Positions 26,577 through 36,633 of a DNA stretch of 64,000 bases are shown here, piece after piece. Made by a program: the position numbers and the translations under genes. The stretch comes from CAWAND01 sp963807065 (GTDB lineage Bacteria > Chloroflexota > Anaerolineae > Anaerolineales > E44-bin32): positions 1,302,001 through 1,366,000 of the forward strand of contig CAWDZQ010000003.1 of NCBI GenBank assembly GCA_963807065.1, written 5' to 3'. Within the stretch, counting starts at the first letter, position 1. Each line of letters begins with the position of its first letter. Below the pieces are notes generated by a model. That model was not told where the DNA came from. It did no database searches and saw nothing but the letters and a program-made list of their open reading frames with translations.

Positions 26577-28130
26577 TCATCTGCCCGAGTAGACCACCGC
26601 GTCGGATGTCTTTAGAACCGGCAGGAGGTCCTGTGTCAGCTCGGCCAGCGGCGGCATTTCGACCCGCAGGCTGTCCGGATGGAAGATCACCAGGTAGGCG
26701 TCCGGGGACGCAAGCCTGGTGCGCATGGCGTCCAGCTCATCCGCCAGATCGGCTCGCGGTTCGCCCTTGACGGGGTCGATCGCCTCCGGGGCCCAGTAGA
26801 CCGGCCGCCCGGTCAAATAGTATAGGGGGAACGCCTCGTTCGAAGTGAGAGATGCGCTGGGGTCCAGCGCCCGTACCCAAGCCACGGTCGGAGAAGTCAC
26901 CCAGCCCCGACTGTTGAAACCCAAGCCGCTGGCATAGGCTGATTGCGCCTGATCCCAGGTTCTCATGCTTCCTGAGAAGACAAGCCCCAAGCCAAGTACG
27001 GCAACAACCCATTTCGCCCAGGCAGATCTAACTCCGGCTGACAACCAGCGGCCAAGGGCCAACCCGGCCAAGACCAGGGTTGTCAACCACAGCGGCGAGA
27101 GGATCCGGTCGTCTAAACGTGTGGATGCATCCAGGAAGGACAAAGAAACCAGCAGAAGCCCGCCGTAAAGAAAGGCGTGCACAGCCAGTACCCCGGCCAA
27201 CTGCGATGCAGCGTCCCACGCCCTGGGCAGCGGGCGTTCCGCGCGCAACCATGTCAACAGCCAGAAGAAACCCAGCGCCGTGATAGCAGCCAGAGTAAGC
27301 GCGAGTCGCAGCCAGAACGCCACCCCCTCCGGCAACACCAGGCCAGCCAGGGCATGCGCCGCCTCGGACAGCTTGGCCCGTCCCAGCGGATGGAACAGCA
27401 GCGTACGGTTGGTGGTCAGACCGGTGAGCAGGATGTTGCGCGTCATCCAAATAGCGGCCGGAAGGCCACTCACGGCGCCATAACCGAGCATTCTCTTCAA
27501 CTTGACCATCCACGGCCCGCTGTCTGCCAGCCAGATCACAACCAGCCCAGTCGCCAATAAGGAAGCGCCCACGTAGCGCGTCGCATAGGCAGCGCCCGTG
27601 AGCAGCGCTGCTCCCAGCAGAAGGCGCCAACGTTGGCTGGCAACGTAGCTGCCCAACAGCCACAGGCTTCCGAGCAAGCACACCAAGTAAAGCGCCTCGG
27701 ACATCGCCCACGCGCCAACCTCGAAGAGGACCGGCGAACTGAGAACCATCAGGGCCGAAGCGAGGCCGGCTGCCGCAGAGTTTGTGAATTTCCGCACAAT
27801 GAAACCAGGGAGGGCAACCAGGCAGGCCAGCAGGATCGCCGCCAGCCAGCGGGCCACGACGGACGTAGACAGAGAAGTCAGCCAACCCCCAATCGAAAGC
27901 GCCAGGGGGTAGAGCGGTGGGAAGTGGGTCAGCGGAATGATCTCCCCACCGCCGCCCAGTCGGCTGAGGCCGAGACCGTGCACCAGGTTGTCTGCGGCAC
28001 TCAGATAAAAGACCGAGTCGTAGCTGACGCCGATGCCCCAGCGTGTGACTGCAAGGAGAATCGCTGCTGCGGCGATTCCGGCCACAACAAGCAACACCGC
28101 CAAGATGGGGTCAGAAGTGGCTTTGTTCAT
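26577..28130 (-). CDS. GT-C-like membrane glycosyltransferase
   Basis: Protein of 517 aa, polytopic. The first outer loop reads GVSYDSVFYLSAADNLVHG (D38), followed by PLTHFPPLYPLALSIGG, AWAMSEALYLV and AAYATRYVGASLL. These landmarks recur in the proteins at 31380-33068 and 39462-41048, so the window holds three members of one family. The C-terminal outer domain has LTSNEAFPLYYLTGRPVYWAP, also mirrored in the paralogues. The expected chemistry is sugar transfer from a polyprenyl-phosphate donor; acceptor unknown. The start ATG is 165 bases away from the next gene upstream. Confidence 0.8.
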   Translation of the reverse strand: MNKATSDPILAVLLVVAGIAAAAILLAVTRWGIGVSYDSVFYLSAADNLVHGLGLSRLGGGGEIIPLTHFPPLYPLALSIGGWLTSLSTSVVARWLAAILLACLVALPGFIVRKFTNSAAAGLASALMVLSSPVLFEVGAWAMSEALYLVCLLGSLWLLGSYVASQRWRLLLGAALLTGAAYATRYVGASLLATGLVVIWLADSGPWMVKLKRMLGYGAVSGLPAAIWMTRNILLTGLTTNRTLLFHPLGRAKLSEAAHALAGLVLPEGVAFWLRLALTLAAITALGFFWLLTWLRAERPLPRAWDAASQLAGVLAVHAFLYGGLLLVSLSFLDASTRLDDRILSPLWLTTLVLAGLALGRWLSAGVRSAWAKWVVAVLGLGLVFSGSMRTWDQAQSAYASGLGFNSRGWVTSPTVAWVRALDPSASLTSNEAFPLYYLTGRPVYWAPEAIDPVKGEPRADLADELDAMRTRLASPDAYLVIFHPDSLRVEMPPLAELTQDLLPVLKTSDAVVYSGR

Positions 28131-28294
28131 CCGTGATTCCCGTCCGAGCGGGGGCAGCCGGAGCGTACGACAGGTTATTCAAAGGATGACGTTCGCACAG
28201 CGCCCAATCCCCGGTTTGGCGTTCAGGCGGCGCTTGGTTGGTCATGGCAGGATCATTTATACCCCGTCGGTCGCCGATTGGGATGGGGCGGTAG

Positions 28295-29302
28295 CTATTC
28301 GGGGTTGATCCAGCGGAAGAGATGGCTGTACACACCCAGCAGGAACCAGCGCACCGGCCGCGAAAGGAGCACGCGTCGGCGCCACGCGGCCAGCGTCGAT
28401 CGCCTACGTTCGGACGGCGGAGCGGCGGCGGATAGTTCGAGGGACTCCGGCAAGCGAGCGGCAAACGCCGGATTAATGGTGTTACCGATGTGTTGGGTGG
28501 TCCTCTCAGCGGTCGCCAAGCGCAGGTAGCCGGCCCGATCTACCGCCCGGTCGAGCTCAATCATCTGCCCCATCAGCTGCCCGGACCAGTCTTCCGGCAG
28601 GCATTCCACAATCACCGACTTTCGGCACAGAAACTGGTCGTGATTGGCAGCACCGAGGGCAGGCAGGCCCTGGTAGACATACCGCACAGGGGTGAAGTGG
28701 CTTTCTTCTTCCAGGGCTTCCGCGGGCTGGCGACCGGTGCTCTCCGCCCACTCGCTGATCCAGGTTTCGGGAAATGGTTCGGACCGCCCGACGGCAACCG
28801 CCGGGTTGGATTCTGCGAAACGGAGATTGGACGATGTTCGATCCGGCGTGAAGAAGGACGGGACGGCGTAGCCACTGACCATGCCGACCTGGGGGTAGGT
28901 ATCCATTACGGCCAGTTGGGACTCCAGCCAGCCAGGATAGTAAAAGAAATCATCGTCCGCATAGGCGATCAACTCGCCAGGCGCAGCCTGAAACATGATC
29001 TGCAGGGCGCCAAGCTTGCCCACGTTGCGCCGGGACCGAAACAATAGGTCCAGCTCACCCCTTCCAAGCATCTCGTCTAGAAATCCGGCCGCCTCAGGCC
29101 CGCTGCCGTTGTCGAAGACCAACAAATCAAAGGCAACCGTGGTGTTCACCTTGAGACTCCACAGGCTGGCCTTAAGTACCGAAAGCCGGTGCTCGTAATA
29201 GCCGGTCAGATTGGGCACATGGACCAGGATGGCCACCGTCACCCGTGCCGGGTGGAACTGGCTGATCTTGGTCCTGGAGGGATTCATCCCGATACGTGCC
29301 AC
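28295..29302 (-). CDS. Glycosyltransferase family 2-like protein
   Basis: About 335 aa. The start is a GTG at 29302, five bases after a strong AAAGGAG. The in-frame ATG further up (29410) would add residues that look random. With this start the protein opens ARIGMNPS, matching RVGQNPAK of the paralogue at 59308-60264. The GT-A core has VTVAILVHVPNLTGYYEHRL, LLVFDNGSGPEAAGFL, RNVGKLGALQIMF and LIAYADDDFFYYPGWL (metal site ADDD). A basic C-terminal tail, VRWFLLGVYSHLFRW, may touch the membrane and is shared with the paralogue. The donor is unknown. Confidence 0.85.
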   Translation of the reverse strand: MARIGMNPSRTKISQFHPARVTVAILVHVPNLTGYYEHRLSVLKASLWSLKVNTTVAFDLLVFDNGSGPEAAGFLDEMLGRGELDLLFRSRRNVGKLGALQIMFQAAPGELIAYADDDFFYYPGWLESQLAVMDTYPQVGMVSGYAVPSFFTPDRTSSNLRFAESNPAVAVGRSEPFPETWISEWAESTGRQPAEALEEESHFTPVRYVYQGLPALGAANHDQFLCRKSVIVECLPEDWSGQLMGQMIELDRAVDRAGYLRLATAERTTQHIGNTINPAFAARLPESLELSAAAPPSERRRSTLAAWRRRVLLSRPVRWFLLGVYSHLFRWINPE

Positions 29303-29673
29303 ACACGCTCCTTTGAGATCCAACGGCTCATGGATGGTGCATCCCGCTGTGTAACTCAAACGGCTTGCCGCAGCCATTGTAGACCAATGGATCCTGCTTC
29401 CACAACGCATCCGATCGCCAAGCGCCCGAAACTCGCAAGTTTGGCCACGCGGAGTCAGGCGATGCTCGTTGTCGGATTCTGGAACGCTAGTATGCTTGGC
29501 TTTGGCCTGTGGTCGTCGAGCCTTTCTTCTGGTAGCTTTGACGCGTCGAGTCAGACAGTTCAGCAGAGGGTTACACTGTCCGCGGGCGCTTGAATGTTGG
29601 CATGGATTGAACCGAATGTGACCGATCCCCGGGCAACTAGGGAGAAGGCATTATCACGTAAAGGACACGTGAG
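29303..29673. other. Divergent intergenic region of 371 bases
   Basis: It separates the minus-strand GT2 gene from the plus-strand GT-C pair, so it must hold two promoters. A TTGTCG...TATGCT pair with a 16-base gap (around 29470-29498) is only a weak plus-strand promoter candidate. The plus-strand gene has AAAGGA eight bases before its TTG start. I see no operator palindrome, repeat or RNA gene. Confidence 0.4.
29308..29314 (-). promoter_or_regulatory. Ribosome-binding site AAAGGAG fixing a GTG start
   Basis: The minus strand reads AAAGGAG, five bases before the GTG at 29302. This places the true start of the GT2 gene 108 bases inside the longest open frame and agrees with the N-terminus of its paralogue at 60264. 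Confidence 0.7.
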
Positions 29674-31326
29674 TTGACCGCGACCCCACGGTGGAAGCTA
29701 TCCGAACTGCGTGAACGCATCGCGCTGGTGATGCTCCTGGGGCTGTTCCTCGGCTTGAGCCTGGCCAGCGCTCGCCACAAGTCCATCACGATCGATGAGG
29801 CCAAACACTATGAGTACGGTCTGAATGTTCTGAATCTCAATTCAGACCGCCTGAACAGTGGTGGGACCATCGTGGATGACAGCAAGATGCCGTTCACGGC
29901 GCTCAATGCGCTTCCCGCCAAGCTCGCTCCCTATTTGCCAGACAATTGGCTGAAGCGCATTTCCGTCACCATCCAGGCCGGCCGACTGGTCACGATCGTC
30001 TTCTCGACTTTGGTGGCTCTCGTTCTATTCATCTGGGCAAGACGGCTCTACGGACCGTTGGCCGCCTTCTTGAGCCTTACTCTTTACGTGTTAGAGCCAA
30101 GCATCATCGCCCATTCTCATTTCGTGACGACCGACATCTATGCCATGGGGATGATGTTGTTTACTGTCTTCGCGTTGTGGTATTTCAATCAGCGGCCCTC
30201 ATTCGGAAGACTAGTCTTGGTGGCCCTGATGCTGGGAATCAGCCAGCTGGCAAAATACTCAGCCGTGTTTCTTGTGCCTCTCATAGTCGTCATGCAGCTC
30301 CTGCTCGACTCCCCCAACCTATGGAAACGGGTCAAGGATCGGAACACCAGGGCCATCCTCACGTATCTTCGGACGTGGGCGCTAGCGGCAATCTTCACGG
30401 CCTCGGTGGCGTTGCTGGTGATCAACGCCGGTTACTTATTCAATCGAACGATGACCCCCTTCGGCGAATTCGGCTTCAAATCGAGTCTCCTCCATGCGGC
30501 TCAAACGCGACTCGGCTTTCTCAGCTGGCTGCCAATCCCGGCCCCCTATCCCTATATCCAGGGGCTCGATCTCGTCATGTATCGGGACCAGTTGGGCTTC
30601 GGCTACGGCAAGATCTTCCTTCTGGGTCAGCTCCGGCCACATGGTTTTCCCGGTTACTACTTCGTCGATATGGCACTCAAGACGCCCATACCGCTTTTCA
30701 TTTTTGTCCTGCTGGGCATCATCTACTTGGCGCGCAGACGGCCCGACCTCAAAGGCCTCCTGAGGGATGAGTCCTTCCTTCTCGTCCCGACGGCATGGTT
30801 CCTGATCTACATGAACTTCCTCCTTCACGCGCAGTTGGGAATACGTTTGATCCTCGTCATCTATCCCTTCCTGATGATCTTGGCGGGCAATTTCCTCTGC
30901 AACCTGACCCCGCGGGATTCGTGGCGGCTGGCAATCACTGGATTGATAATGACCTGGCTTGCTGTTTCAGTGTTGCGCTTCTATCCGCACTTCCTGCCAT
31001 ACTCGAGCGAACTCATCTGGGACAAGAAGACGGCGTATTCCTACCTGGCCAATGGGGAATTTGATTGGGGACAGAGTCAACAGTATCTGGATCATTGGTT
31101 GAAAGACCATCCCGACGCCATTATGGATCCACCAGAACCGGTCTCTGGGACGATAGTGGCGACACCTAAGCTACTCGTGGGCACGCCTCGATACCAAGAT
31201 CCCGAGAAGTATGCCTGGCTCAGAGACAATTTCAAGCCGGTCGATGTCATAGCCTATACTTTTCCCGTATTCATCGTGACACCGGATGACCTAGCCAAGC
31301 TTAGGACGAATGATGTCGTACCGTGA
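29674..31326 (+). CDS. Glycosyltransferase family 39 (PMT-like) membrane protein
   Basis: Protein of 550 aa, polytopic. It has SITIDEAKHYEYGLNVL (D41-E42, the catalytic-type acidic residue in the first outer loop). HSHFVTTDIYAMGMMLF near residue 150 is a classic PMT_2 landmark. It ends with a short outer domain. It should move a sugar from polyprenyl phosphate to an acceptor outside the membrane. The start is TTG at 29674, supported by AAAGGA eight bases upstream; no in-frame ATG lies near. It is the first gene of a two-gene plus-strand unit with 31380-33068, 53 bases apart. Confidence 0.85.
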   Translation: MTATPRWKLSELRERIALVMLLGLFLGLSLASARHKSITIDEAKHYEYGLNVLNLNSDRLNSGGTIVDDSKMPFTALNALPAKLAPYLPDNWLKRISVTIQAGRLVTIVFSTLVALVLFIWARRLYGPLAAFLSLTLYVLEPSIIAHSHFVTTDIYAMGMMLFTVFALWYFNQRPSFGRLVLVALMLGISQLAKYSAVFLVPLIVVMQLLLDSPNLWKRVKDRNTRAILTYLRTWALAAIFTASVALLVINAGYLFNRTMTPFGEFGFKSSLLHAAQTRLGFLSWLPIPAPYPYIQGLDLVMYRDQLGFGYGKIFLLGQLRPHGFPGYYFVDMALKTPIPLFIFVLLGIIYLARRRPDLKGLLRDESFLLVPTAWFLIYMNFLLHAQLGIRLILVIYPFLMILAGNFLCNLTPRDSWRLAITGLIMTWLAVSVLRFYPHFLPYSSELIWDKKTAYSYLANGEFDWGQSQQYLDHWLKDHPDAIMDPPEPVSGTIVATPKLLVGTPRYQDPEKYAWLRDNFKPVDVIAYTFPVFIVTPDDLAKLRTNDVVP

Positions 31327-31379
31327 TCCGTATGACGGGCATGGTGCTGGATTGACCACCATGACGGCGAGGGCCCAAT

Positions 31380-33068
31380 ATGCATGCCGCTGACATGGAG
31401 CAGACTCGCCCAGACGAATTGGGCGGACAGTCACAAATGAGGTCCCCGATTTCCAGACTCCCCTTGATCTCGATAGCATCTCTATCTACCGCGGGTAGCT
31501 TCATCATTTGGTACGGAACCCGCTGGGGGCCGTGGGCGTTCAGCGACGGCGTCGGTTACATGGTTAACGCCCGCAATTTCGCGTTGGGGCGCGGGCTGGG
31601 CCTTTTCCGGGCATCGGGCCAATTCGTCCCGCTCATTTGGCACTCTCCGCTCTATCCCTGGCTGCTGGCGGGACTTAACAAGGCTGGGATGGACATCGTG
31701 GCGGCTGCCCGCTGGAGCGATATCGTCCTCTTCGGCGCCTTCTTGTTCGTCAGCGGTTGGGAATTCTGGAGGCTGACACGTTCCTCCTGGTTGGCGCTCG
31801 GCCTCAGCTCGGTCCTCTTGCTCCACCCCGCTCTTATCATTACCTTTCTATCGGCGATGTCCGAGCCGCTGTTCCTGTTCTTCATCGTGAGCAGCCTGTT
31901 CTTGTTGGCGGACTTCCTTGTCGCCAATCGCCGAAGCCGCCTGCTGTTGGCAGCGGTCACAGCCGCGGCCGCACTCCTTGCTCGCTACACTGGGGCGGCA
32001 TGGATTGTCGCCGGCAGCCTTGGGCTCGTGATCTTTCAGGGGACCAGATGGCGATCAAAGATACGCGATAGCCTTGCCTTCTTTGGGATCTCCGTCTCGC
32101 CTGCGTTGGCCTTCGTATTGTGGTCGCGCCTGGTGCTCGGCTCAGTAACCCCGCGCGCGTTGAAAACGGACTTCAATCTGGTTCATCTTGTGAGGGGTTT
32201 CACGACCAGTGTGGTGAGTTCGGTTCAAACCTGGAAGCCGGTGCCGCCGGATGTGATTCCGGGCCAGGTCATCCCCTCCCGGCTCACACACAATCTTGCA
32301 GCCGTCCTTGCGATCGTTCTCGGAGCCGCCATCCTCGGTGCTGTCATTGCTGCCATACGCAGGAGAACAAAGCAAAGCAAGGCACAGCGGGCACGCCTCA
32401 ATTGGATCTTGCCCGGCCTGTCCTCGTTGTTCTTGATTTCGTACTTGGGATCATTTGCTTTCGCCTACGTCTTGGTTTCCCCCACTCCGGATGTGGACTC
32501 GCGCACCCTGATTCCCCTTCTCCCGGTGGGTCTAATCTTCCTCTTTTCGTTGGCGGATCTCGTCCGGCGGTCGGGTACCGGGAGTCACCTTTTCAATGTG
32601 AGCCTGGCTGCAGCCATCCTTCTCAGCCTTGGCGGATGGACCATCATCAGCCAGGACACGGTGCTAGGGCTGCACCGTACCGGACTGGGTTACACCTCAC
32701 GCGCCTGGCAAGGGTCGGAGACCGTTCGCGCAGTCGCCGCCCTGCCCCCGGATCTCACCCTGGTAAGCAACGAAACGGCGGCTTTACTCCTGTACACCGA
32801 TCGCTCGGCGTACGAGATCCCCGGATTGAAAGACGGCGACTCGCAGCCCCTCTCGGTGCCGTTCGGATCGGGAACATCAGATCTCGACCAAGCTTACCGG
32901 AATGGGCAGGCGGCGCTGGTGCTGTTCGACACGGTGAAGAGCCAAATGAAGTCGGGGTCGGAGGCAGCTCAGGGTCTCACGCCGTCGGCACTGACATCAG
33001 GATTGACGCCGATTTTTCAGGGGAGCGACGGTGCGATCTACTGCGACTGTTCGGTCCCCAGCAACTGA
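31380..33068 (+). CDS. GT-C-like membrane glycosyltransferase
   Basis: Up to 562 aa, polytopic. Landmarks shared with the proteins at 26577-28130 and 39462-41048 are an acidic residue in the first outer loop (FSDGVGYMVNARNFALG, D56), IWHSPLYPWLLAG, LSAMSEPLFLFF, ALLARYTGAAW and, near the end, LVSNETAALLLYTDRSAYEIP. The ATG at 31380 is the first; M6 (31395) or M20 (31437) could also serve, since the first 20 residues are hydrophilic and not conserved. It is probably co-transcribed with the preceding GT39 gene. It converges on the broken gene ending at 33139; the 70 bases between hold no clear terminator. Confidence 0.8.
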   Translation: MHAADMEQTRPDELGGQSQMRSPISRLPLISIASLSTAGSFIIWYGTRWGPWAFSDGVGYMVNARNFALGRGLGLFRASGQFVPLIWHSPLYPWLLAGLNKAGMDIVAAARWSDIVLFGAFLFVSGWEFWRLTRSSWLALGLSSVLLLHPALIITFLSAMSEPLFLFFIVSSLFLLADFLVANRRSRLLLAAVTAAAALLARYTGAAWIVAGSLGLVIFQGTRWRSKIRDSLAFFGISVSPALAFVLWSRLVLGSVTPRALKTDFNLVHLVRGFTTSVVSSVQTWKPVPPDVIPGQVIPSRLTHNLAAVLAIVLGAAILGAVIAAIRRRTKQSKAQRARLNWILPGLSSLFLISYLGSFAFAYVLVSPTPDVDSRTLIPLLPVGLIFLFSLADLVRRSGTGSHLFNVSLAAAILLSLGGWTIISQDTVLGLHRTGLGYTSRAWQGSETVRAVAALPPDLTLVSNETAALLLYTDRSAYEIPGLKDGDSQPLSVPFGSGTSDLDQAYRNGQAALVLFDTVKSQMKSGSEAAQGLTPSALTSGLTPIFQGSDGAIYCDCSVPSN

Positions 33069-33138
33069 CCAAACCCCTGGTGCCAGGTCCTCAATCGAAA
33101 ATGAGAAACAGCATGCGTCCGGGTCCGGCAATGGCATC

Positions 33139-35038
33139 TCACCGAGCAACAATCCAAATTTCCCACGGTCCAACAGCAAACTCATCCTCGACACTGCCGC
33201 TGGAGACAAGGGCCAGCATCGCATCCTTGGCGGGCCCCTCGCCGCTTACATCATTGGGCATCTTAAGCAGATTGACCATACCGAGAGGTCCAGTTCCAGG
33301 GATGGGGGCTCGACTTTGTGGAAAGATAAAGGCAACACGCGTCTGCGATTTCGCGTATTCGGAGTATCGAGGATACAAATCGGGGCCGGTGTACGGTACT
33401 ATGTTCAGCTGCTCTCCCACAAGAAAGTCAAGGGCATACGCACCCCAGTAATCTGCATATCCCGCAGTAACAACTCGGCTCTGCAACTCTGAAACCAGCT
33501 CATTGACCGAGGGCTCTGAGTACTGGGTGAACTTGACCCGCCAGTGACCGTTGGCCGTCCAAAGCATGGCGATTGCAACGCTACCGATCCATGTTGCTGA
33601 AGCCAACAGTCCCAACCGAATCCTTTGCCGGCTTATATCATCCAAGAAGATCCCGAACATAACTGCACTTGCCCACCATGCGGCGAGCAGATGCCGGACG
33701 CTGTACACATCGACGGTGTTGTTTGCCAAAAGGCTGAGGATCAAAGGCAAAGAGAACATCCCTGCAATGACGATGACATGACCAGAGGTCTCAGGTCTCG
33801 GCTTCAAAGCGATCACCCCGGCGAGGTCCCGACGGTTGTGCCAGGCAAACCAAATAAGAGCCCCCGAGACCAGAGCAACTACGAACGTCGATCTGAGAAT
33901 TTGCAGCAGACCGAGAGAGCGCCAAGCCCCGAGGGCGGGAACCCCCCATAATGCCGGCAAGATATCATGAATGAGAAGCTCCCCCCTTTGTAGAATGCCA
34001 GTTGGGCATGAACTGTGAACGATATTTGCGGGGCGCACCTTTCCAGAAAGCCAGAAGACCCCAAGCGGAGAGGACCCTACCATCAGCCCACCGGCCAATG
34101 TAAGCCCCTCGAAAACACGTTTCATAATTCTCTTGGAATGCCACAGGAATAGACTCAAGCATGAAAGACCCGCCAAGGCCAGGCCAATTCTGGCTGCCCC
34201 CTGAATGCGCTCGAATCGCCAGGCCGGCGAGCAATTCGAGATAAAGAAACTGGCGACGACCAGAAGGCCCCCCGCAATAAGGATCAAAGGAGCAAATCGA
34301 GAGAAGGGGAACTCCAAGCCGTCTGGTGCTAAGATTATCGAAGCTTGAATATAAGTGTTTCCATTCCGAGGAGCCGAGGAATTGGGGGATGAACGCCGCA
34401 ATCAAAAAGATAACCATCATCTGATTTGACCAAAGTCCAACCCCCCCTAACACGCCCAAGACAAACAACCTCACGATGCGTTGTCGGTCCCCCAAGGGAA
34501 TCCTATCTGAGAGTAAGATCACCCCTAGTCCACAGGAGAGGAGGGCACCTAACGCGTCGATGGGCTGGAACGACCACTCGAGGATATGAAATCCGGGGAG
34601 CGCAATGAAGAGAGATGTAATGAAAGCTGATCTGCCTCCCCAGCGCCTCCACACATAGAGCGACTGAATTGCCATAAACAAGACCATGAGCAAGAGAGTA
34701 GAAGATCGAAAGACTGGAACGGATTGTCCCAAAACGGACATGGGAATGGCGGAAAGCACCGATTCCAGGCTGCCTATGTGATTGGTACCATAAAGTAGAG
34801 GCGAAAATTGGCCCCCAAGGATATGCCGAGCCATGAGCGCAAAGATGGCTTCATCGCTGTCGAAGTTCATGCGCCACTGCAGCGCGGCCCAAAGCCTCAC
34901 CGCAGCTCCAACAGCAATCGCAGCTCCGATGAGCACGAGCCATCGTTGGTCCGAACGATTGGTGGTGGAGGCCGCCCCTTCGGGGGCCCCTGATCGTTTT
35001 TCGGTCACGCGCCCTGCAGCGGTGTTCGTTTCATTCAT
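33139..35038 (-). pseudogene. GT-C-like membrane glycosyltransferase, interrupted by a +1 frameshift
   Basis: Two overlapping frames together give one protein of about 633 codons. The first (from ATG 35038) has a span, then MNFDSDEAIFALMARHILGG (D60, D62, E63) and YGTNHIGSLESVLSAIP. It remains sensible to about FLIAAFIP. The second frame then continues with further spans from about FAPLILIAGGLLVVASFF to a C-terminal outer domain. The total length is 3n+1, so one base is extra. A run of five C on the minus strand (34384-34388) is the likeliest place: removing one C joins FIP directly to NSSAPRNG in the second frame. It is either an assembly error or a recent mutation. GC is low here (about 45-57 % in lines counted). 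Confidence 0.7.
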
Positions 35039-36568
35039 GGGACCCAGTCGGCATGCCTCCCCTGCGCTCCCGATACGCCATCCACCCCAAGAAACCCAAG
35101 GCCAGCAGCGAAACGAGCGCGCCCGCGATCAGCGCCGTCGCGTAGGGCAGATCGGGATGGTTGGCCACGTAGGCCAGGCTCAGGTTCACGTCGCGGGCGT
35201 TAAACATGTCCGGCAGATGGGCCACCCGCCAAAGCTTCTCGTGCTGCCACAGATCATTCACGAGAATGAGCAAGCCGCCCAGCAAGCCCATGCGGGCCAC
35301 ATGGGACACCTTGCCAGCCGCGATCAAACGCTGCAGGTGAATCCCGGCAAGAACCAGCAGGAACAGCAGCGCGAAGATGAAGAAGCGCGATGAGACCCGC
35401 TGCGATGAAAGCAGCGGGATGCCCAACCGGTTGATGGGTTCATAGATCCGGCCGATCGAGAGCACAGACATGGCCAGCGTCGGCAGAATGAGGGCCGTGT
35501 AGCGGACAGCACCGCCCTGATCACGAAGCCACAGCCCCACGCCGAGCACACCCACGAACAACAAGCCGATCAAACCGATGTAGTGGTCCAACTCCCACCA
35601 TCCCAACGGGTTGAGGGGCGTGTTGCGGAAGATTTCGCTCTGCACGGCCAACCTCAAGTCGAGCGTCGAGGTCAGGAGTTGGAAGGCGCTGTCGAATCCA
35701 GATAGAAACGCCGAGTCAAACTTCCCGGCCTCGAGCGCCGGAGGCAGGATGCGCACGGCGCAAACCAGGCCGGCGAAGAGGCCGGCTTTGAACATGGGCG
35801 CGAACAATCGACGGCGGGCCAGGCCCAGTAAGCCCATAAAGATCAGCGCCATCACAAACAGGTGGAAGGCTCCCTGCAGAAAGAGCAGCAGCAGCAGAAG
35901 ATCAACCTTGAAGGTCCAGCGCCATCCCGGGACGGTTTCGATGGCATCGCATGAATGAGGAGCACGAACCACGGAAGCAGGAAATAGCCGGCCCAGTGGA
36001 TGTGGCCGACCACGATGTGGTCGGTGATGTGGCCGTTGAAGTTGAAGATCAGGAAGACGAATGTGAACGTGACGGGGGACCATCGGAATCTCCGGCCCAG
36101 CCGCCACAGGCCCCAGGCGCCCAAGGCATAGAGAAGCAGCGTGTTGACCACCACGAACGGACCCGGGTCCAGGAACTTGAGGAGCAGCACCTGGGGGGAA
36201 ATGATGGTGTCCGGGATTGAAAGGTAGCGATCGGTGATGTTGCGCAGCGCAGATGGGTCCGGCATGTTGAGCGGCAGCTGCCCGGTACGCACCGCATCCT
36301 GGAGAAACGCCAGGCGGTGGCCCATCCCCTCCGCCCAATCGCTGTACAGGAAGTTGATCCTTCCCCAGTTCAGAATGTAGGCCCACAGGAGCCCACCGCC
36401 ACCGGTCAGCAGCAGGCCCCAGACCCGCCGAAGCCAGGCCGATGATCCTTTCTCCTCCCAGTCGAACAGCACGCCGGAGGCCCACTCAGCCCACCCCGCG
36501 CCCACCTGCCAGACGGAGTCAAGCGCACCGTCGAACCGGCCCCCGGCGGGCTTCTCTACCTCAGACAT
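35031..36568 (-). pseudogene. Large polytopic membrane protein, interrupted by a -1 frameshift
   Basis: The frame from ATG 36568 reads through NFLYSDWAEGMGHRLAFLQD, DRYLSIPDTIISPQVLLLKF and HITDHIVVGHIHWAGYFLLP. The sensible sequence then moves to another frame from about ETVPGWRWTFKVDLLLL onward. That frame ends with several spans and FMAYRER-like MAYRERRGG. The length is 3n+2; adding one base at about 35925-35955 would give one protein of about 512 aa. The first outer loop has an acidic residue (SDWAEG), in GT-C style. An operator-like palindrome lies 37-54 bases above the start. The stop overlaps the start of the next gene by eight bases. Confidence 0.7.
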
Positions 36569-36604
36569 GCCTCACCACCCGCCCAATCGCCGCCTGCCGG
36601 CGGC

Positions 36605-36622
36605 TTGTGAAACTCTTCACAC
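36605..36622. promoter_or_regulatory. TGTGAA-N4-TTCACA palindrome upstream of the 36568 start
   Basis: TTGTGAAACTCTTCACAC contains a perfect 6+6 repeat and the TGTGA-N6-TCACA core. It sits in the 65-base gap between two minus-strand genes, 37-54 bases above an ATG, where a CRP- or Rex-type regulator would act. A GC-rich hairpin (six-base stem, 36589-36604) lies between it and the start but has no T-run. Confidence 0.5.
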
Positions 36623-36633
36623 ATGCCGGGTCC

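Noticed and set aside
29303..29410. ATG start at 29410 for the GT2 gene
   Set aside because: The AAAGGAG before GTG 29302 and the N-terminus of the paralogue contradict it.
32190..32207. TGTGA-N6-TCACG near-match inside the 31380-33068 gene
   Set aside because: One arm has a mismatch and the site is intragenic; single near-matches are expected by chance.
36589..36604. GC-rich hairpin (six-base stem) after the gene ending at 36634
   Set aside because: There is no T-run after it on the minus strand, so it is not a convincing intrinsic terminator.
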